In this document: one piece after another, positions 1 to 9,836 of the stretch
Layout: each line of letters opens with the position of its first letter
How positions within the stretch are numbered: position 1 is the first letter of the stretch
NCBI RefSeq assembly: GCF_013408145.1
Contig: NZ_JACBZI010000001.1
Location: forward strand, 2,184,001-2,248,000
DNA from: Nocardioides marinus
GTDB taxonomy: Bacteria > Actinomycetota > Actinomycetes > Propionibacteriales > Nocardioidaceae
DNA length: 64,000 bases
Direction: 5' to 3'
Notes under the pieces: generated by a model
Databases searched by the model: none
What the model was told of the DNA's origin: nothing
The model's input: the letters and a program-made list of their open reading frames with translations, nothing else
Translations under genes and position numbers: made by a program

Positions 1-2
1 GC

Positions 3-587
3 GGCGCCCTCGACGAACCCGCCTACGCGGAACTACTCGGTTGGTACCTCGGGGACGGGCATCTGAGCCGGGGCCGTCGGGATGTCTGGAACCTTCACAT
101 CTACAACGACGCGAGGTACGTCCATGACAACGCAGTGATCGCCGCGATCATGCGGCGCGTGAAGCCTGGTGGCATGCCGCACACCCGGCTGGTCCCAGGC
201 TGCGTGATCACCACCGTGTCGTGGAAGCACTGGATCTGTCTGCTCCCGCAGCACGGCCCCGGGCGCAAGCACGAGCGGGTCATCGCTCTCGAGCCGTGGC
301 AGGAGGAGATCGTCGAGCGCCACTCGGGCCCGTTCCTCCGCGGTCTCCTCCACTCGGACGGGTGCCGCGCCAACAACTGGACGACGCGACAGGTCGGTGG
401 TGAGCGGAGGCGCTACGACTACCCGCGCTGGCAGTTCTCCAACCGGTCCGAGGACATCCTCGGTCTGTACACGTGGGCGCTCGGCCTGGTCGACGTTCCC
501 TGGCGGCGCAGCGGGCGCTGGTGCGTGAGCGTCTCCCGGCGCGAGGGGGTCGCACGCCTCGACGACCTGGTGGGTCCCAAGCGCTGA
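3..587 (+). CDS. LAGLIDADG-type endonuclease-domain protein, 3' part (5' end outside window)
   Basis: The frame is open from the left edge and ends with TGA; no start is visible, so the gene is cut by the window. Two copies of a LAGLIDADG-like motif are present: LLGWYLGDG near the left edge and FLRGLLHSDG about 100 residues later, the spacing of a single-chain two-motif homing-endonuclease fold. Between and after them are the aromatic and basic residues usual for this DNA-binding fold. Free-standing proteins of this type are common in actinobacteria, often with an N-terminal helix-turn-helix and annotated as regulators; that part would lie outside. No intein splice motifs or flanking extein are seen. 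Whether it still cuts DNA cannot be told. It converges on pyk with a 7-nt gap. Confidence 0.75.
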   Translation, partial: GALDEPAYAELLGWYLGDGHLSRGRRDVWNLHIYNDARYVHDNAVIAAIMRRVKPGGMPHTRLVPGCVITTVSWKHWICLLPQHGPGRKHERVIALEPWQEEIVERHSGPFLRGLLHSDGCRANNWTTRQVGGERRRYDYPRWQFSNRSEDILGLYTWALGLVDVPWRRSGRWCVSVSRREGVARLDDLVGPKR

Positions 588-594
588 ACCCCCG

Positions 595-2055
595 TCAGGG
601 GCGCCGGTACGCCGGGGCGACGCCATTGATGGCGTCGCCCATCTTGTGGATGCGCAGCGCGTTGGTGGAGCCGGGGATGCCCGGCGGGGCGCCGGCGATG
701 ATCACCACGAGGTCGCCCTCCTGCACCCGGCCGATCTGCAGCAGCTGCTCGTCGACCTGACGCACCATCTCGTCGGTGTGCTCGACCTCGGAGGTCTTGA
801 AGGTCTCGATGCCCCAGGACAGCGAGAGCTGCGAGCGCACCTTGTCCTCGGGGGTGAAGGCCAGTAGCGGCACGGGGCCGCGCAGCCGCGACATCCGCCG
901 GGCGGAGTCGCCGGACTGGGTGAACGCGACGACGTACTTGGCGTTGACCCGCTCGGCGACCTCGGCCGCAGCCTTGGCGATCACCCCGGACTTGGTGTGC
1001 GGGTCCCACTCGATGGCGTCCAGGCCGGTCTCGTGAGCACTCTCGAGCGCGTGCAGCTCGGTGGCGGAGATGATCCGCGCCATCGTCTCGACGGTGTGGA
1101 CGGGGTACTCCCCCACGCTGGTCTCGCCGGAGAGCATCACGGCGTCGGCGCCGTCGAGCACGGCGTTGGCGACGTCGGAGGCCTCCGCGCGGGTCGGCTG
1201 CGGGTTGCCGATCATCGACTCCAGCATCTGGGTCGCGACGATGACGGGCTTGGCGTTGAGCCGGGCCTTGCGGACCACCTGCTTCTGCAGGAACGGCACC
1301 TCCTCCAACGGGCACTCCACGCCCAGGTCGCCGCGGGCGACCATGAAGCCGTCGAAGGCGGCGATGACGTCGTCGAGGTTGTCGATGGCCTGCGGCTTCT
1401 CGATCTTGGCGATGACGGGCACCATCACGCCCACCTCACGCATGATCCGGCGCACGTCCTCGGCGTCCTTGGCGTCGCGGACGAAGGACAGCGCCACGAA
1501 GTCGACGCTCAACGAGAGCGCGAAGCGCAGGTCGGCCTCGTCCTTGGCCGACAGCGCCGGCACCGAGACGGCCACGCCGGGCAGGTTGATGCCCTTGTTG
1601 TTGCTGACCCGACCACCGACCAGCACCTCGCAGCGCACGTCGGTCTCCCCGACCTCGAGGACCCGCAGGCGGATCTTGCCGTCGTCGATGAGGATCGGGT
1701 CGCCGGGCGAGACGTCCCCGGGCAGCCCCTTGTAGGTGGTGCCACAGACCTCGGCGTCACCTGGCACGTCGCGGGTGGTGATGACCCACTCCTGCCCGCG
1801 CCGCAGGTGGGCCGAGCCCTCCGCGAAGGTCTCGAGCCGGATCTTGGGCCCCTGGAGGTCGGCGAAGATGCCGACCCCGTGCCCACTGGCGTCCGACGCC
1901 TCGCGGACCAGGCGGTAGGACTCCGCGTGGTCCTCGTGGCTGCCATGGCTCATGTTGAGCCGGGCGACGTCCATCCCGGCGTACACCAGCTCACGGATCC
2001 GCCGGGGCGACGCCGTGGCCGGCCCCAGCGTGCAGACGATCTTCGCTCTACGCAC
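595..2055 (-). CDS. pyk: Pyruvate kinase
   Basis: Last step of glycolysis: phosphoenolpyruvate plus ADP gives pyruvate plus ATP, in the cytoplasm. The 486-residue product has the usual length. It opens with the family N-terminus (KIVCTLGPA), has the metal/substrate stretch AKIEKPQ at about residues 216-222 with the catalytic lysine, and MVARGDLGVE at 238-247. The C-terminal regulatory domain is complete. The start is GTG; a TAGGGT box ends 6 nt before it, so the transcript is probably leaderless and no ribosome binding site is needed. It is transcribed alone, separated from the upstream gltBD operon by a strong hairpin. The same order (pyk near gltBD and lgt) is known in Streptomyces. Confidence 0.97.
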   Translation of the reverse strand: MRRAKIVCTLGPATASPRRIRELVYAGMDVARLNMSHGSHEDHAESYRLVREASDASGHGVGIFADLQGPKIRLETFAEGSAHLRRGQEWVITTRDVPGDAEVCGTTYKGLPGDVSPGDPILIDDGKIRLRVLEVGETDVRCEVLVGGRVSNNKGINLPGVAVSVPALSAKDEADLRFALSLSVDFVALSFVRDAKDAEDVRRIMREVGVMVPVIAKIEKPQAIDNLDDVIAAFDGFMVARGDLGVECPLEEVPFLQKQVVRKARLNAKPVIVATQMLESMIGNPQPTRAEASDVANAVLDGADAVMLSGETSVGEYPVHTVETMARIISATELHALESAHETGLDAIEWDPHTKSGVIAKAAAEVAERVNAKYVVAFTQSGDSARRMSRLRGPVPLLAFTPEDKVRSQLSLSWGIETFKTSEVEHTDEMVRQVDEQLLQIGRVQEGDLVVIIAGAPPGIPGSTNALRIHKMGDAINGVAPAYRRP

Positions 2056-2067
2056 GGACCCACCCTA
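2056..2067 (-). promoter_or_regulatory. Likely leaderless promoter of pyk (-10 box TAGGGT)
   Basis: TAGGGT at 2062-2067 (read on the minus strand) matches the actinobacterial TANNNT -10 consensus and is followed after 6 nt by the GTG start of pyk. Transcription starting about 7 nt downstream would begin at the start codon. No convincing -35 is visible. Confidence 0.5.
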
Positions 2068-2099
2068 GCGGACCTTGGATCGTTACAAGGCCGGAGACG

Positions 2100-2133
2100 G
2101 AACAGGCCCGGTGCAAAGGCACCGGGCCTGTTC
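2100..2133 (-). terminator. Terminator hairpin after gltD
   Basis: A perfect 15-bp stem (2100-2114 pairing with 2119-2133) with a 4-nt AAAG/CTTT loop lies 15 nt past the gltD stop. There is no U-tract, as usual in high-G+C actinobacteria. It separates the glt operon from the pyk promoter. Confidence 0.85.
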
Positions 2134-2148
2134 GATGTCCTGCGGACC

Positions 2149-3615
2149 TCAGACCACCAGCGGGCGGTCGGTCGGCTTGACCGGCGCGGGCAGCGCGGTG
2201 TCGCCGGTGAGGAAGGCATCGACGTACGACGCGGCGGCCCGCCCCTCGGCGATCGCCCAGACGATCAGCGACTGACCGCGCCCGGCGTCGCCGGCCACGA
2301 AGACGCCGGGGCGCGAGGACTGGTAGTCCTGGCCCCGCACGACGTTGCCACGCTCGTCGAGCTCCACACCGAGCTGCTCGACCAGGCCGGGCTTCTCCGG
2401 ACCCAGGAAGCCCATGGCGAAGAGCACCAGCTGGGCCGGGATCTCGCGCTCGGTGCCCTCGACCTCGACCAGCTTGCCGTCCTCGAAGCGGACCTCGACG
2501 AGCTTCAGCGCGCGCACGTTGCCCTCGTCGTCGCCGAGGAACTCCTTGGTGGAGACGCTGTAGACGCGCTCGCCACCCTCCTCGTGGGCCGAGGAGACGC
2601 GGTAGGTCATCGGGTACGTCGGCCACGGCTGGCCCGAGGGGCGCGCCTCCGGGGGGTGCGGCATGATCTCGAGCTGGGTGATCGAGCGCGCCCCCTGACG
2701 GATCGAGGTGCCCAGGCAGTCGGCACCGGTGTCACCGCCACCGATGATCACGACGTCCTTGTCGGTGGCCATGATCTGGCCCTCGACCTCCTCGCCGAGC
2801 GAGGAGCGGTTGGCCTGCGGCAGGAACTCCATCGCCTGGTGGATCCCACCGAGCTCCCGGCCGGTGACCGGCAGGTCGCGCGGCTCGGTGGCGCCTATGG
2901 CGAGCACCACGGCGTCGTAGCGGTCGACCAGCTTGTCACCGGTCAGCTCACCGCCGACCTCGACACCGGCCCGGAAGACCGTGCCCTCGCGGCGCATCTG
3001 GTCCAGCCGACGGTCGAGGTGCTTCTTCTCCATCTTGAACTCGGGGATGCCGTAGCGCAGCAGGCCACCGATCTTGTCGGCACGCTCGTAGACCGCCACG
3101 GTGTGCCCGGCCCTGGTGAGCTGCTGGGCGGCGGCCAGACCGGCCGGGCCCGAGCCGATCACGGCGACGGTCCGGCCGGAGAGCCACTCGGGGGGCTGGG
3201 GCCGCACGAAGCCGGACTCCCACGCCTTGTCGATGATCGAGACCTCGACGTTCTTGATCGTCACCGGGTCCTGGTTGATGCCCAGCACGCAGGCGGTCTC
3301 GCAGGGGGCGGGACACAGACGACCGGTGAACTCCGGGAAGTTGTTGGTCGCGTGCAGGCGCTCGATGGCGCCCTCCCAATCATCACGCCAGACCAGGTCG
3401 TTCCACTCCGGGATGATGTTGCCCAGCGGGCAGCCCTGGTGGCAGAACGGGATGCCGCAGTCCATGCAGCGCCCCGCCTGCGGGGTGATGATCGGCAGCA
3501 GCGCGCGGCCGATGCCGTCGGGGTAGACCTCGTCCCAGTCCTTGACCCGCTCGTCGACGGGGCGACGCTCTGCACTCTTGCGGCCTTCCTTCAGAAAGCC
3601 CTTGGGGTCAGCCAT
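2149..3615 (-). CDS. gltD: Glutamate synthase small subunit
   Basis: Electron-input subunit of NADPH-dependent glutamate synthase (GOGAT): it takes electrons from NADPH and passes them through FAD and iron-sulfur clusters to the large subunit. At 488 residues it is full length. Two cysteine groups at C50/C53/C58/C62 and C101/C105/C109 bind 4Fe-4S clusters; GSGPAG at 154-159 is the FAD fold and GGGDTG at 292-297 the NADPH fold. The ATG start follows a strong AAGGAGG site. It lies 32 nt downstream of gltB and is clearly in one operon with it, ending at the hairpin at 2100-2133. Confidence 0.97.
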   Translation of the reverse strand: MADPKGFLKEGRKSAERRPVDERVKDWDEVYPDGIGRALLPIITPQAGRCMDCGIPFCHQGCPLGNIIPEWNDLVWRDDWEGAIERLHATNNFPEFTGRLCPAPCETACVLGINQDPVTIKNVEVSIIDKAWESGFVRPQPPEWLSGRTVAVIGSGPAGLAAAQQLTRAGHTVAVYERADKIGGLLRYGIPEFKMEKKHLDRRLDQMRREGTVFRAGVEVGGELTGDKLVDRYDAVVLAIGATEPRDLPVTGRELGGIHQAMEFLPQANRSSLGEEVEGQIMATDKDVVIIGGGDTGADCLGTSIRQGARSITQLEIMPHPPEARPSGQPWPTYPMTYRVSSAHEEGGERVYSVSTKEFLGDDEGNVRALKLVEVRFEDGKLVEVEGTEREIPAQLVLFAMGFLGPEKPGLVEQLGVELDERGNVVRGQDYQSSRPGVFVAGDAGRGQSLIVWAIAEGRAAASYVDAFLTGDTALPAPVKPTDRPLVV

Positions 3616-3647
3616 GCTGTGCAGCCTCCTTCATGTCCTCGCCTCGC

Positions 3648-6600
3648 TCAGCCATGGAGGGCCTCCATCATCTTCTGGGCGGTCTCGTTCTCGTCCAGGC
3701 CGTCGGCCTCGGCCTTCGCCTTCGCCTCCAGCACGATCCGGAAGTCGCGCGGCATGATCTCGGTGAACCGGGTCAGCGAGCTCTCCCAGTCCTCCAGCAG
3801 CTCTGCGGCGACCTCGGAACCGGTCTCCTCCAGGTGGGCCCGGACCAGGCCCTCGAGCTCGACGGCGGCCTGGTCCTTGACCGGGCCGAGCTCGACGAGC
3901 TCCTTGTTGACGCGGAAGTCCTTGAGGTCCAGGACCCAGGCGATGCCGCCGGACATGCCGGCCGCGAAGTTGCGCCCGGTCTTGCCCAGCACCGCCAGGC
4001 GTCCCCCGGTCATGTACTCCGCGGCGTGGTCGCCCACGCCCTCGGTCACGACCCAGGCGCCGGAGTTCCGCACGCAGCACCGCTCCCCCACGCCACCGCG
4101 GATGAAGATGTTCCCCGAGGTGGCGCCGTAGGCGATGGTGTTGCCGGCGATGATCTGCTCCTGGGAGCGGAACGGCGCGGACCGGTCGGGCCGGACCACG
4201 ATCCGTCCGCCGGAGAGACCCTTGCCGACGTAGTCGTTGCTGTCGCCTTCGAGCCGCAGGGTGATGCCCTTGGGCACGAACGCGCCGAAGGACTGACCGG
4301 CGGACCCGGTGAAGGTCAGGTCGATGGTGCCCTCGGGCAGCCCCTCACCGCGGTACTTCTTGGTGACCTCGTGGCCCAGGATGGTGCCGACGGTGCGGTT
4401 GACGTTGCGGATCGTGAGCTGGGCGCGCACGGGCTCGCCCTTCTCGATCGCCGGCTGGCACAGCGGCACCAGCTCGGTGACGTCGAGGGAGGCCTCCAAC
4501 GCGTGGTCCTGCTCCTTGGTGCAGCGCAGGTCCTGGTCGGGGAAGGCCGAGCCGTCCGGCACGTGCAGGATCGGGCTCAGGTCGAGACCGTGGGCCTTCC
4601 AGTGGTCCACGGCCGGCTCCACGTCGAGCGCGGCGACCTGGCCGATGGCCTCGTCCAGCGTCCGGAAACCCAGCTCGGCGAGGTACTCGCGGACCTCCTC
4701 GGCGATGTACTCGAAGAAGTTCACGACGTACTCGGCCTTGCCGGAGTACCGCTCCCGCAGGACGGGGTTCTGCGTGGCCACGCCCACCGGGCAGGTGTCG
4801 AGGTGGCAGACCCGCATCATGATGCAGCCGGAGACCACCAGCGGAGCCGTGGCGAAGCCGTACTCCTCGGCACCGAGCAGCGCGGCGATGACCACGTCGC
4901 GACCGGTCTTGAGCTGACCGTCGGTCTGCACGACGATCCGGTCGCGCAGGCCGTTGAGCAGCAGGGTCTGCTGGGTCTCGGCCAGGCCGAGCTCCCAGGG
5001 GCCGCCAGCGTGCTTGAGCGAGGTCAGAGGCGAGGCGCCGGTGCCACCGTCGTGCCCGGAGATCAGCACGACGTCAGCGTGCGCCTTCGACACACCCGTC
5101 GCGACCGTGCCGACACCGACCTCGGAGACCAGCTTCACGTGGACGCGGGCGCTGGGGTTGGCGTTCTTCAGGTCGTGGATCAGCTGGGCGAGATCCTCGA
5201 TGGAGTAGATGTCGTGGTGCGGCGGCGGGCTGATCAGGCCCACACCCGGCGTGGAGTGCCGGGTCTTCGCCACCCAGGGGTAGACCTTGTGGCCGGGCAG
5301 CTGCCCGCCCTCACCGGGCTTGGCGCCCTGGGCCATCTTGATCTGGATGTCGTCGGAGTTCGTGAGGTACTCCGAGGTGACCCCGAACCGTCCGCTCGCG
5401 ACCTGCTTGATCGAGCTGCGCCGCTCCGGGTCGTAGAGGCGGTCCGGGTCCTCGCCGCCCTCACCGGTGTTGGACTTGCCGCCCAGCCGGTTCATCGCGA
5501 TGGCGAGGGTCTCGTGCGCCTCCTGGCTGATCGAGCCGTAGGACATCGCACCGGTCGAGAAGCGCTTGACGATCTCGGAGACCGGCTCGACCTCCTCGAT
5601 CGGGATCGGCTGGCGCCCGGTGCTGGCGGCGTCCTTGAACCGGAACAGCCCACGCAGGGTCATCAGCCGCTCGGACTGCTCGTCGACGCGCGAGGTGTAC
5701 TGCTTGAAGACGTCGTAGCGGCCGGCGCGCGTGGAGTGCTGGAGCCGGAAGACGGTCTCGGGGTCGAACAGGTGCGGCTCGCCCTCGCGGCGCCACTGGT
5801 ACTCGCCGCCGATCGTCAGCTCGCGGTGCGCCGGGCTGATGCCGCCGCGCGGGTACGCCGTGCGGTGCCGCATCGCGACCTCCTCGGCGATCACGTCGAG
5901 CTCGATGCCGCCGAGCTTGGACGTCGTGCCGGTGAAGTAGCGGTCGACGAGCTCCTGGGAGAGCCCCACGGCCTCGAAGATCTGCGCGCCGGTGTAGGAG
6001 GCCACGGTGGAGACGCCCATCTTGGACATCACCTTCAGCACGCCCTTGCCGAGCGCCTTGACGAGGTTCCTGACCGCGACCTCGGGCTCGGCCTTGACGT
6101 AGTAGCCCTCCCGCGCGAGGTCCTCGACGGACTCCATCGCCAGGTAGGGGTTGACCGCCGCGGCGCCGTACCCGACGAGCAGGGCGACGTGGTGGACCTC
6201 GCGGACGTCGCCGGCCTCGATGAGCAGGCCGACCTGGGTGCGGGTCTTCTCGCGCACCAGGTGGTGGTGGACGGCCGCGGTGAGCAGCAGCGAGGGGATC
6301 GGCGCCAGGTCGGCGGTCGAGTGCCGATCGGAGAGCACGATGATGCGCGCCCCGTCGGCGATCGCGGCGCTGACCTCGGCGCAGATCTCCTCGATCCGCG
6401 CGGCCATCGCCGCTCCCCCGCCCTCGACGTCGTAGAGACCGCGCGAGACGTGGGTGATGAAGCCGGGCATGTCGCCGTCACGGTTGATGTGACGGATCTT
6501 GGCCAGGTCGTCGTTGGAGATGACCGGGAACGGCAGGACCACCTGCCGGCACGAGGCCGGCGTCGGCTCCAGGAGGTTGGCCTCCGGACCGATGGTGCCG

Positions 6601-8207
6601 TTGAGCGAGGTCACGAGCTCCTCGCGGATCGCGTCCAGCGGCGGGTTGGTGACCTGCGCGAACAGCTGGGCGAAGTAGTCGAAGATCAGCCGAGGCTTCT
6701 CCGACAGCGCCGCGATCGGGGTGTCGGTGCCCATGGAGCCGATCGGCTCGGCGCCGGTGTTGGCCATCGGCGTGAGCAGGACCCGCAGCTCCTCCTCGGT
6801 GTAGCCGAAGACCTGCTGGCGCCGGGTGACCGACGCGTGGGTGTGCACGACGTGCTCACGGTCGGTGATGTCGTCGAGGTGCACCAGGCCGGCGTGCAGC
6901 CACTCGTCGTAGGGATGCTCGGAGGCGAGCTGGGACTTGATCTCCTCGTCCTCGACGATGCGGTGCTCCTCGGTGTCGACGAGGAACATCCGGCCGGGCT
7001 GCAGGCGGCCCTTGCGGACCACGGTGGCCGGGTCGAGGTCGAGGACGCCGACCTCGGAGGCCAGCACGACCAGGCCGTCGTCGGTGACCCAGTAGCGCGA
7101 GGGGCGCAGACCGTTGCGGTCGAGCACGGCGCCGATCTGGTCACCGTCGGTGAACACGACGCACGCGGGGCCGTCCCACGGCTCCATGAGGCTGGCGTGG
7201 AACTCGTAGAAGGAGCGACGGGCGTCGTCCATCTCGGTGTGGTTCTCCCAGGCCTCCGGGATCATCATCAGCACCGAGTGCGGCAGCGAGCGACCGCCCA
7301 TGTGCAGCAGCTCGAGCACCTCGTCGAAGGACGCGGAGTCCGAGGCGCCGGGCGTGCAGATCGGGTAGAGCCGCTCGAGGTCGCCGGGGATCAGGTCCGA
7401 GGACAGCAGTGCCTCGCGGGCCCGCATCCAGTTGCGGTTGCCCATGACGGTGTTGATCTCACCGTTGTGGGCGATGAACCGGAACGGGTGCGAGAGCGGC
7501 CAGCTCGGGAAGGTGTTGGTCGAGAACCGCGAGTGCACGACCGCCAGCGCCGAGGCGACGCGCTCGTCGACCAGGTCGGGGAAGAAGTGGTCGAGCTGGT
7601 CGGTGGTGAGCATGCCCTTGTAGGCCATGGTCCGCGACGACAGCGACGGGAAGTAGACGTCGGTCTCGCGCTCGGCGCGCTTGCGCAGGCAGAAGGCCAT
7701 CCGCTCCAGCTGCATGCCCGCGACGCGCTGCGTGGCGCCGGCGACGAAGAGCTGGCGGAAGGTCGGCATCACGCCGAGGGCGGTGGCACCGAGGACCGAG
7801 GGGTCGGTCGGGACGTCGCGCCACCCGAGGACCGCGAGGCCCTCCTCGGCCGCGATCTCCTCGATCCGGGCGACCTGGGTGGCGACCTGCTCCTCGTCAC
7901 CGGGCAGGAACGCGGTGCCCACGGCGTACGAGTGCTGCGTGGGGAGCTCGATGCCGAGCTCTGCGGTCACCTCGCGCAGGAAGGCGTCCGGCACCTGCAT
8001 GAGGATGCCGGCGCCGTCGCCGGAGTTCGGCTCGGCGCCCGCGGCACCGCGGTGCTCGAGGTTGCGCAGAGCGGTCAGTGCCTTGGCCACGATGTCGTGG
8101 CTGGCGACGCCGGTCAGGGTCGCGACGAAGGCCACACCACACGCGTCGTGCTCGTGGCGGGGGTCGTAGAGCCCTTGGGGCGGCGGGAATGCGTGCTGAT
8201 AGGGCAC
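3648..8207 (-). CDS. gltB: Glutamate synthase large subunit
   Basis: Catalytic subunit of GOGAT: glutamine plus 2-oxoglutarate gives two glutamates, the main ammonium assimilation route with glutamine synthetase. Domains in order: N-terminal glutamine amidotransferase with catalytic Cys23 (HDACGVAF, the new N-terminus after propeptide removal), central domain, FMN-binding synthase barrel, a 3Fe-4S cysteine cluster ([15 protein letters not shown]) and the C-terminal beta-helix GXGXG domain. I choose the GTG start at 8207 because GGGAG lies 8 nt upstream and the propeptide is then 22 residues; an ATG at 8294 would add 29 residues but lacks a ribosome binding site. The 132-nt leader carries a TAATCT box near 8316-8321 as a possible -10. 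Confidence 0.96.
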   Translation of the reverse strand: MPYQHAFPPPQGLYDPRHEHDACGVAFVATLTGVASHDIVAKALTALRNLEHRGAAGAEPNSGDGAGILMQVPDAFLREVTAELGIELPTQHSYAVGTAFLPGDEEQVATQVARIEEIAAEEGLAVLGWRDVPTDPSVLGATALGVMPTFRQLFVAGATQRVAGMQLERMAFCLRKRAERETDVYFPSLSSRTMAYKGMLTTDQLDHFFPDLVDERVASALAVVHSRFSTNTFPSWPLSHPFRFIAHNGEINTVMGNRNWMRAREALLSSDLIPGDLERLYPICTPGASDSASFDEVLELLHMGGRSLPHSVLMMIPEAWENHTEMDDARRSFYEFHASLMEPWDGPACVVFTDGDQIGAVLDRNGLRPSRYWVTDDGLVVLASEVGVLDLDPATVVRKGRLQPGRMFLVDTEEHRIVEDEEIKSQLASEHPYDEWLHAGLVHLDDITDREHVVHTHASVTRRQQVFGYTEEELRVLLTPMANTGAEPIGSMGTDTPIAALSEKPRLIFDYFAQLFAQVTNPPLDAIREELVTSLNGTIGPEANLLEPTPASCRQVVLPFPVISNDDLAKIRHINRDGDMPGFITHVSRGLYDVEGGGAAMAARIEEICAEVSAAIADGARIIVLSDRHSTADLAPIPSLLLTAAVHHHLVREKTRTQVGLLIEAGDVREVHHVALLVGYGAAAVNPYLAMESVEDLAREGYYVKAEPEVAVRNLVKALGKGVLKVMSKMGVSTVASYTGAQIFEAVGLSQELVDRYFTGTTSKLGGIELDVIAEEVAMRHRTAYPRGGISPAHRELTIGGEYQWRREGEPHLFDPETVFRLQHSTRAGRYDVFKQYTSRVDEQSERLMTLRGLFRFKDAASTGRQPIPIEEVEPVSEIVKRFSTGAMSYGSISQEAHETLAIAMNRLGGKSNTGEGGEDPDRLYDPERRSSIKQVASGRFGVTSEYLTNSDDIQIKMAQGAKPGEGGQLPGHKVYPWVAKTRHSTPGVGLISPPPHHDIYSIEDLAQLIHDLKNANPSARVHVKLVSEVGVGTVATGVSKAHADVVLISGHDGGTGASPLTSLKHAGGPWELGLAETQQTLLLNGLRDRIVVQTDGQLKTGRDVVIAALLGAEEYGFATAPLVVSGCIMMRVCHLDTCPVGVATQNPVLRERYSGKAEYVVNFFEYIAEEVREYLAELGFRTLDEAIGQVAALDVEPAVDHWKAHGLDLSPILHVPDGSAFPDQDLRCTKEQDHALEASLDVTELVPLCQPAIEKGEPVRAQLTIRNVNRTVGTILGHEVTKKYRGEGLPEGTIDLTFTGSAGQSFGAFVPKGITLRLEGDSNDYVGKGLSGGRIVVRPDRSAPFRSQEQIIAGNTIAYGATSGNIFIRGGVGERCCVRNSGAWVVTEGVGDHAAEYMTGGRLAVLGKTGRNFAAGMSGGIAWVLDLKDFRVNKELVELGPVKDQAAVELEGLVRAHLEETGSEVAAELLEDWESSLTRFTEIMPRDFRIVLEAKAKAEADGLDENETAQKMMEALHG

Positions 8208-8315
8208 CGGGCGTTCTCCCGTCGTCGTGGTGCCGGGCGGTCTCCCGCCGGCATCTCGGTGTGAACTCAAGCGTTCAGGTGCAGGGGACGACATTGGCCC
8301 ACGCGCGGAGCCGTC

Positions 8316-8333
8316 AGATTACCACTGGGTTTC
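8316..8333 (-). promoter_or_regulatory. Possible gltB promoter with GlnR-like half sites
   Basis: On the minus strand GAAAC, six bases, then GTAAT occurs here, overlapping a TAATCT -10-like box. GlnR sites of actinobacteria are built from GTnAC and GAAAC half sites spaced by 6 nt, so this is a partial match only (the second half site ends in T, and no further pair follows). It lies about 110 nt before the chosen gltB start. Confidence 0.25.
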
Positions 8334-8339
8334 GTGGTG

Positions 8340-9221
8340 TCAGTCCGGGGCGGCGTCCGGGACGAGGGATGAGACGTGACGGTCGGTGTACACGGCCTCC
8401 TCCCGCCCCGGGTGACGTCGCGAGGACCACACGAGGTACGCCGCGGCCGCGAGGAAGAGCACCAGGGAGGTCCACACGTTGAACCGCAGCCCCCCGACGT
8501 CGGCCAGCTCCACGTCGTCGATGCGCAACATCTCGATCCAGCCCCGCCCGGCGGTGTAGAGCATCACGTACGCCGCCATGACGCGGCCGTGGCCGAGGCG
8601 GAAGCGACGGTCCAGCCAGATGAGCACCGCGAAGGCGGCGAGGTTCCACAGGCACTCGTAGAGGAAGGTGGGGTGGAAGGTCGTGCCCAGCGGGAAGGTC
8701 AGGTCGCCGGGCCAGTGCCGCGGGTCGATCTCCAGGCCCCACGGCAGGTCGGTCGGCCGGCCGTAGAGCTCCTGGTTGAACCAGTTGCCCCACCGCCCCA
8801 GGGCCTGGGCCACCAGCACGCCCGGGGCGATCGCGTCGAGGACGGGGGCGATCCTGATGCCCTTGGCCCGGGCGCCGAGGTAGACGCCGAGCGCACCCAT
8901 GGCGATCCCGCCCCAGACCCCGAGGCCGCCCTTCCACAGGTAGAGCGCCTCCCAGGGGTTGCCGCCGTCGCCGAAGTAACGGCCGGCGTCGGTGGCGACG
9001 TGGTAGGCCCGTGCGCCGACGAGCCCGAAGGGCACCGCCCAGATGGCGAGGTCCTGGATCTCTCCGGCCTCCCCGCCGCGGGCGACCCAGCGGCGCTCGG
9101 CGATCCAGATCGCGGCGACGATGCCGGCGATGATGCTCAACGCGTAGCCGCGCAGCGGGAGCGGGCCGAGGTACCACGTGCCCTCGGCGGGGCTCGGGAT
9201 GGACAACACGTCGAGGACCAC
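8340..9221 (-). CDS. lgt: Prolipoprotein diacylglyceryl transferase
   Basis: Integral membrane enzyme that transfers diacylglycerol from phosphatidylglycerol to the lipobox cysteine of prelipoproteins, the first step of lipoprotein maturation. The 293-residue product has about seven hydrophobic helices. The Lgt signature is clear: GRWGNWFNQE near residues 143-152, followed by HPTFLYE. The start is GTG. It begins 3 nt after the gene for a SCO lipoprotein, itself an Lgt substrate, and ends the trpCBA-sco-lgt run. lspA, the next enzyme of the pathway, is at 35681-36187. lgt after trpA is a standard actinobacterial order. Confidence 0.97.
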   Translation of the reverse strand: MVLDVLSIPSPAEGTWYLGPLPLRGYALSIIAGIVAAIWIAERRWVARGGEAGEIQDLAIWAVPFGLVGARAYHVATDAGRYFGDGGNPWEALYLWKGGLGVWGGIAMGALGVYLGARAKGIRIAPVLDAIAPGVLVAQALGRWGNWFNQELYGRPTDLPWGLEIDPRHWPGDLTFPLGTTFHPTFLYECLWNLAAFAVLIWLDRRFRLGHGRVMAAYVMLYTAGRGWIEMLRIDDVELADVGGLRFNVWTSLVLFLAAAAYLVWSSRRHPGREEAVYTDRHVSSLVPDAAPD

Positions 9222-9224
9222 GGG

Positions 9225-9836
9225 TCAGCTCCTGAGCAGAAGGTGGATGTCGGCGGCGAGGTCGGCCGAGGAGACGTCCTGGCGCCAGAACGCCGGTGCC
9301 TCTCCCCCGGCGTCGACCGCGAGGACCTGCGAGCCGTGGCTGCCCAGGTCGTAGCCGCCGGAGGCGAGCTCCTCGGCGTCGGCCACGAAGATGCCCACGC
9401 TCTCGCCGAGCGCCTCGATGTCGTCGAGGTCGCCGGTGAGGCCCACAGCGGTGGGGTCGTAGCCGTCGAGGTAGCGGCGGATCGTCGTGGCGTCGTCGCG
9501 CGGGGGGTCGGTGGTGACGAACACCAGCTGCACCTGCTCGCGGTCCTCGGGCTCCAGCCGGGTCAGCGCCGTGGCGATCGTCGACATGACCAGGGGGCAG
9601 ACGTCGGGACAGTTGGTGTACCCGAAGAAGACGAGCGTGAGGCGCGCGCCGGGGTCGGCGAGGCTGAGCGTGCCCCCCTCGGTGGTCGCCAACGACACGT
9701 CGGCGACGTCGAAGGGCGGGTCCACCGGCGAGGCCGTCAGCGTGCCCGAGGGCTCGTCGGCTCCCCCGCACGCGCCGAGCACGAGGGCGCAGACCAGCGC
9801 GAGGACGACGAGCGGGCCCGGGCGGCGCTCAGGCAC
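9225..9836 (-). CDS. SCO family lipoprotein (copper chaperone, SCO1/SenC)
   Basis: Probably an exported copper chaperone or thiol-disulfide protein for cytochrome c oxidase assembly. The 203-residue product has an N-terminal hydrophobic stretch and lipobox LGAC with Cys23, so it should be anchored outside the membrane by Lgt. The thioredoxin-like core carries the SCO copper motif TNCPDVCP (C76, C80) and a histidine in the C-terminal third (LGSHGSQ). The start is GTG and overlaps the trpA stop by 8 nt; lgt follows after 3 nt, so it is translationally coupled in the trp operon tail although its role is respiratory. Confidence 0.9.
   Translation of the reverse strand: MPERRPGPLVVLALVCALVLGACGGADEPSGTLTASPVDPPFDVADVSLATTEGGTLSLADPGARLTLVFFGYTNCPDVCPLVMSTIATALTRLEPEDREQVQLVFVTTDPPRDDATTIRRYLDGYDPTAVGLTGDLDDIEALGESVGIFVADAEELASGGYDLGSHGSQVLAVDAGGEAPAFWRQDVSSADLAADIHLLLRS

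Noticed and set aside
3633-8264. Very long plus-strand reading frame opposite gltB
   Set aside because: Its product is rich in His, Asp, Arg, Leu and Val without domains, and it is the mirror frame of a clear gltB; in DNA this G+C-rich such antisense frames stay open by base composition.
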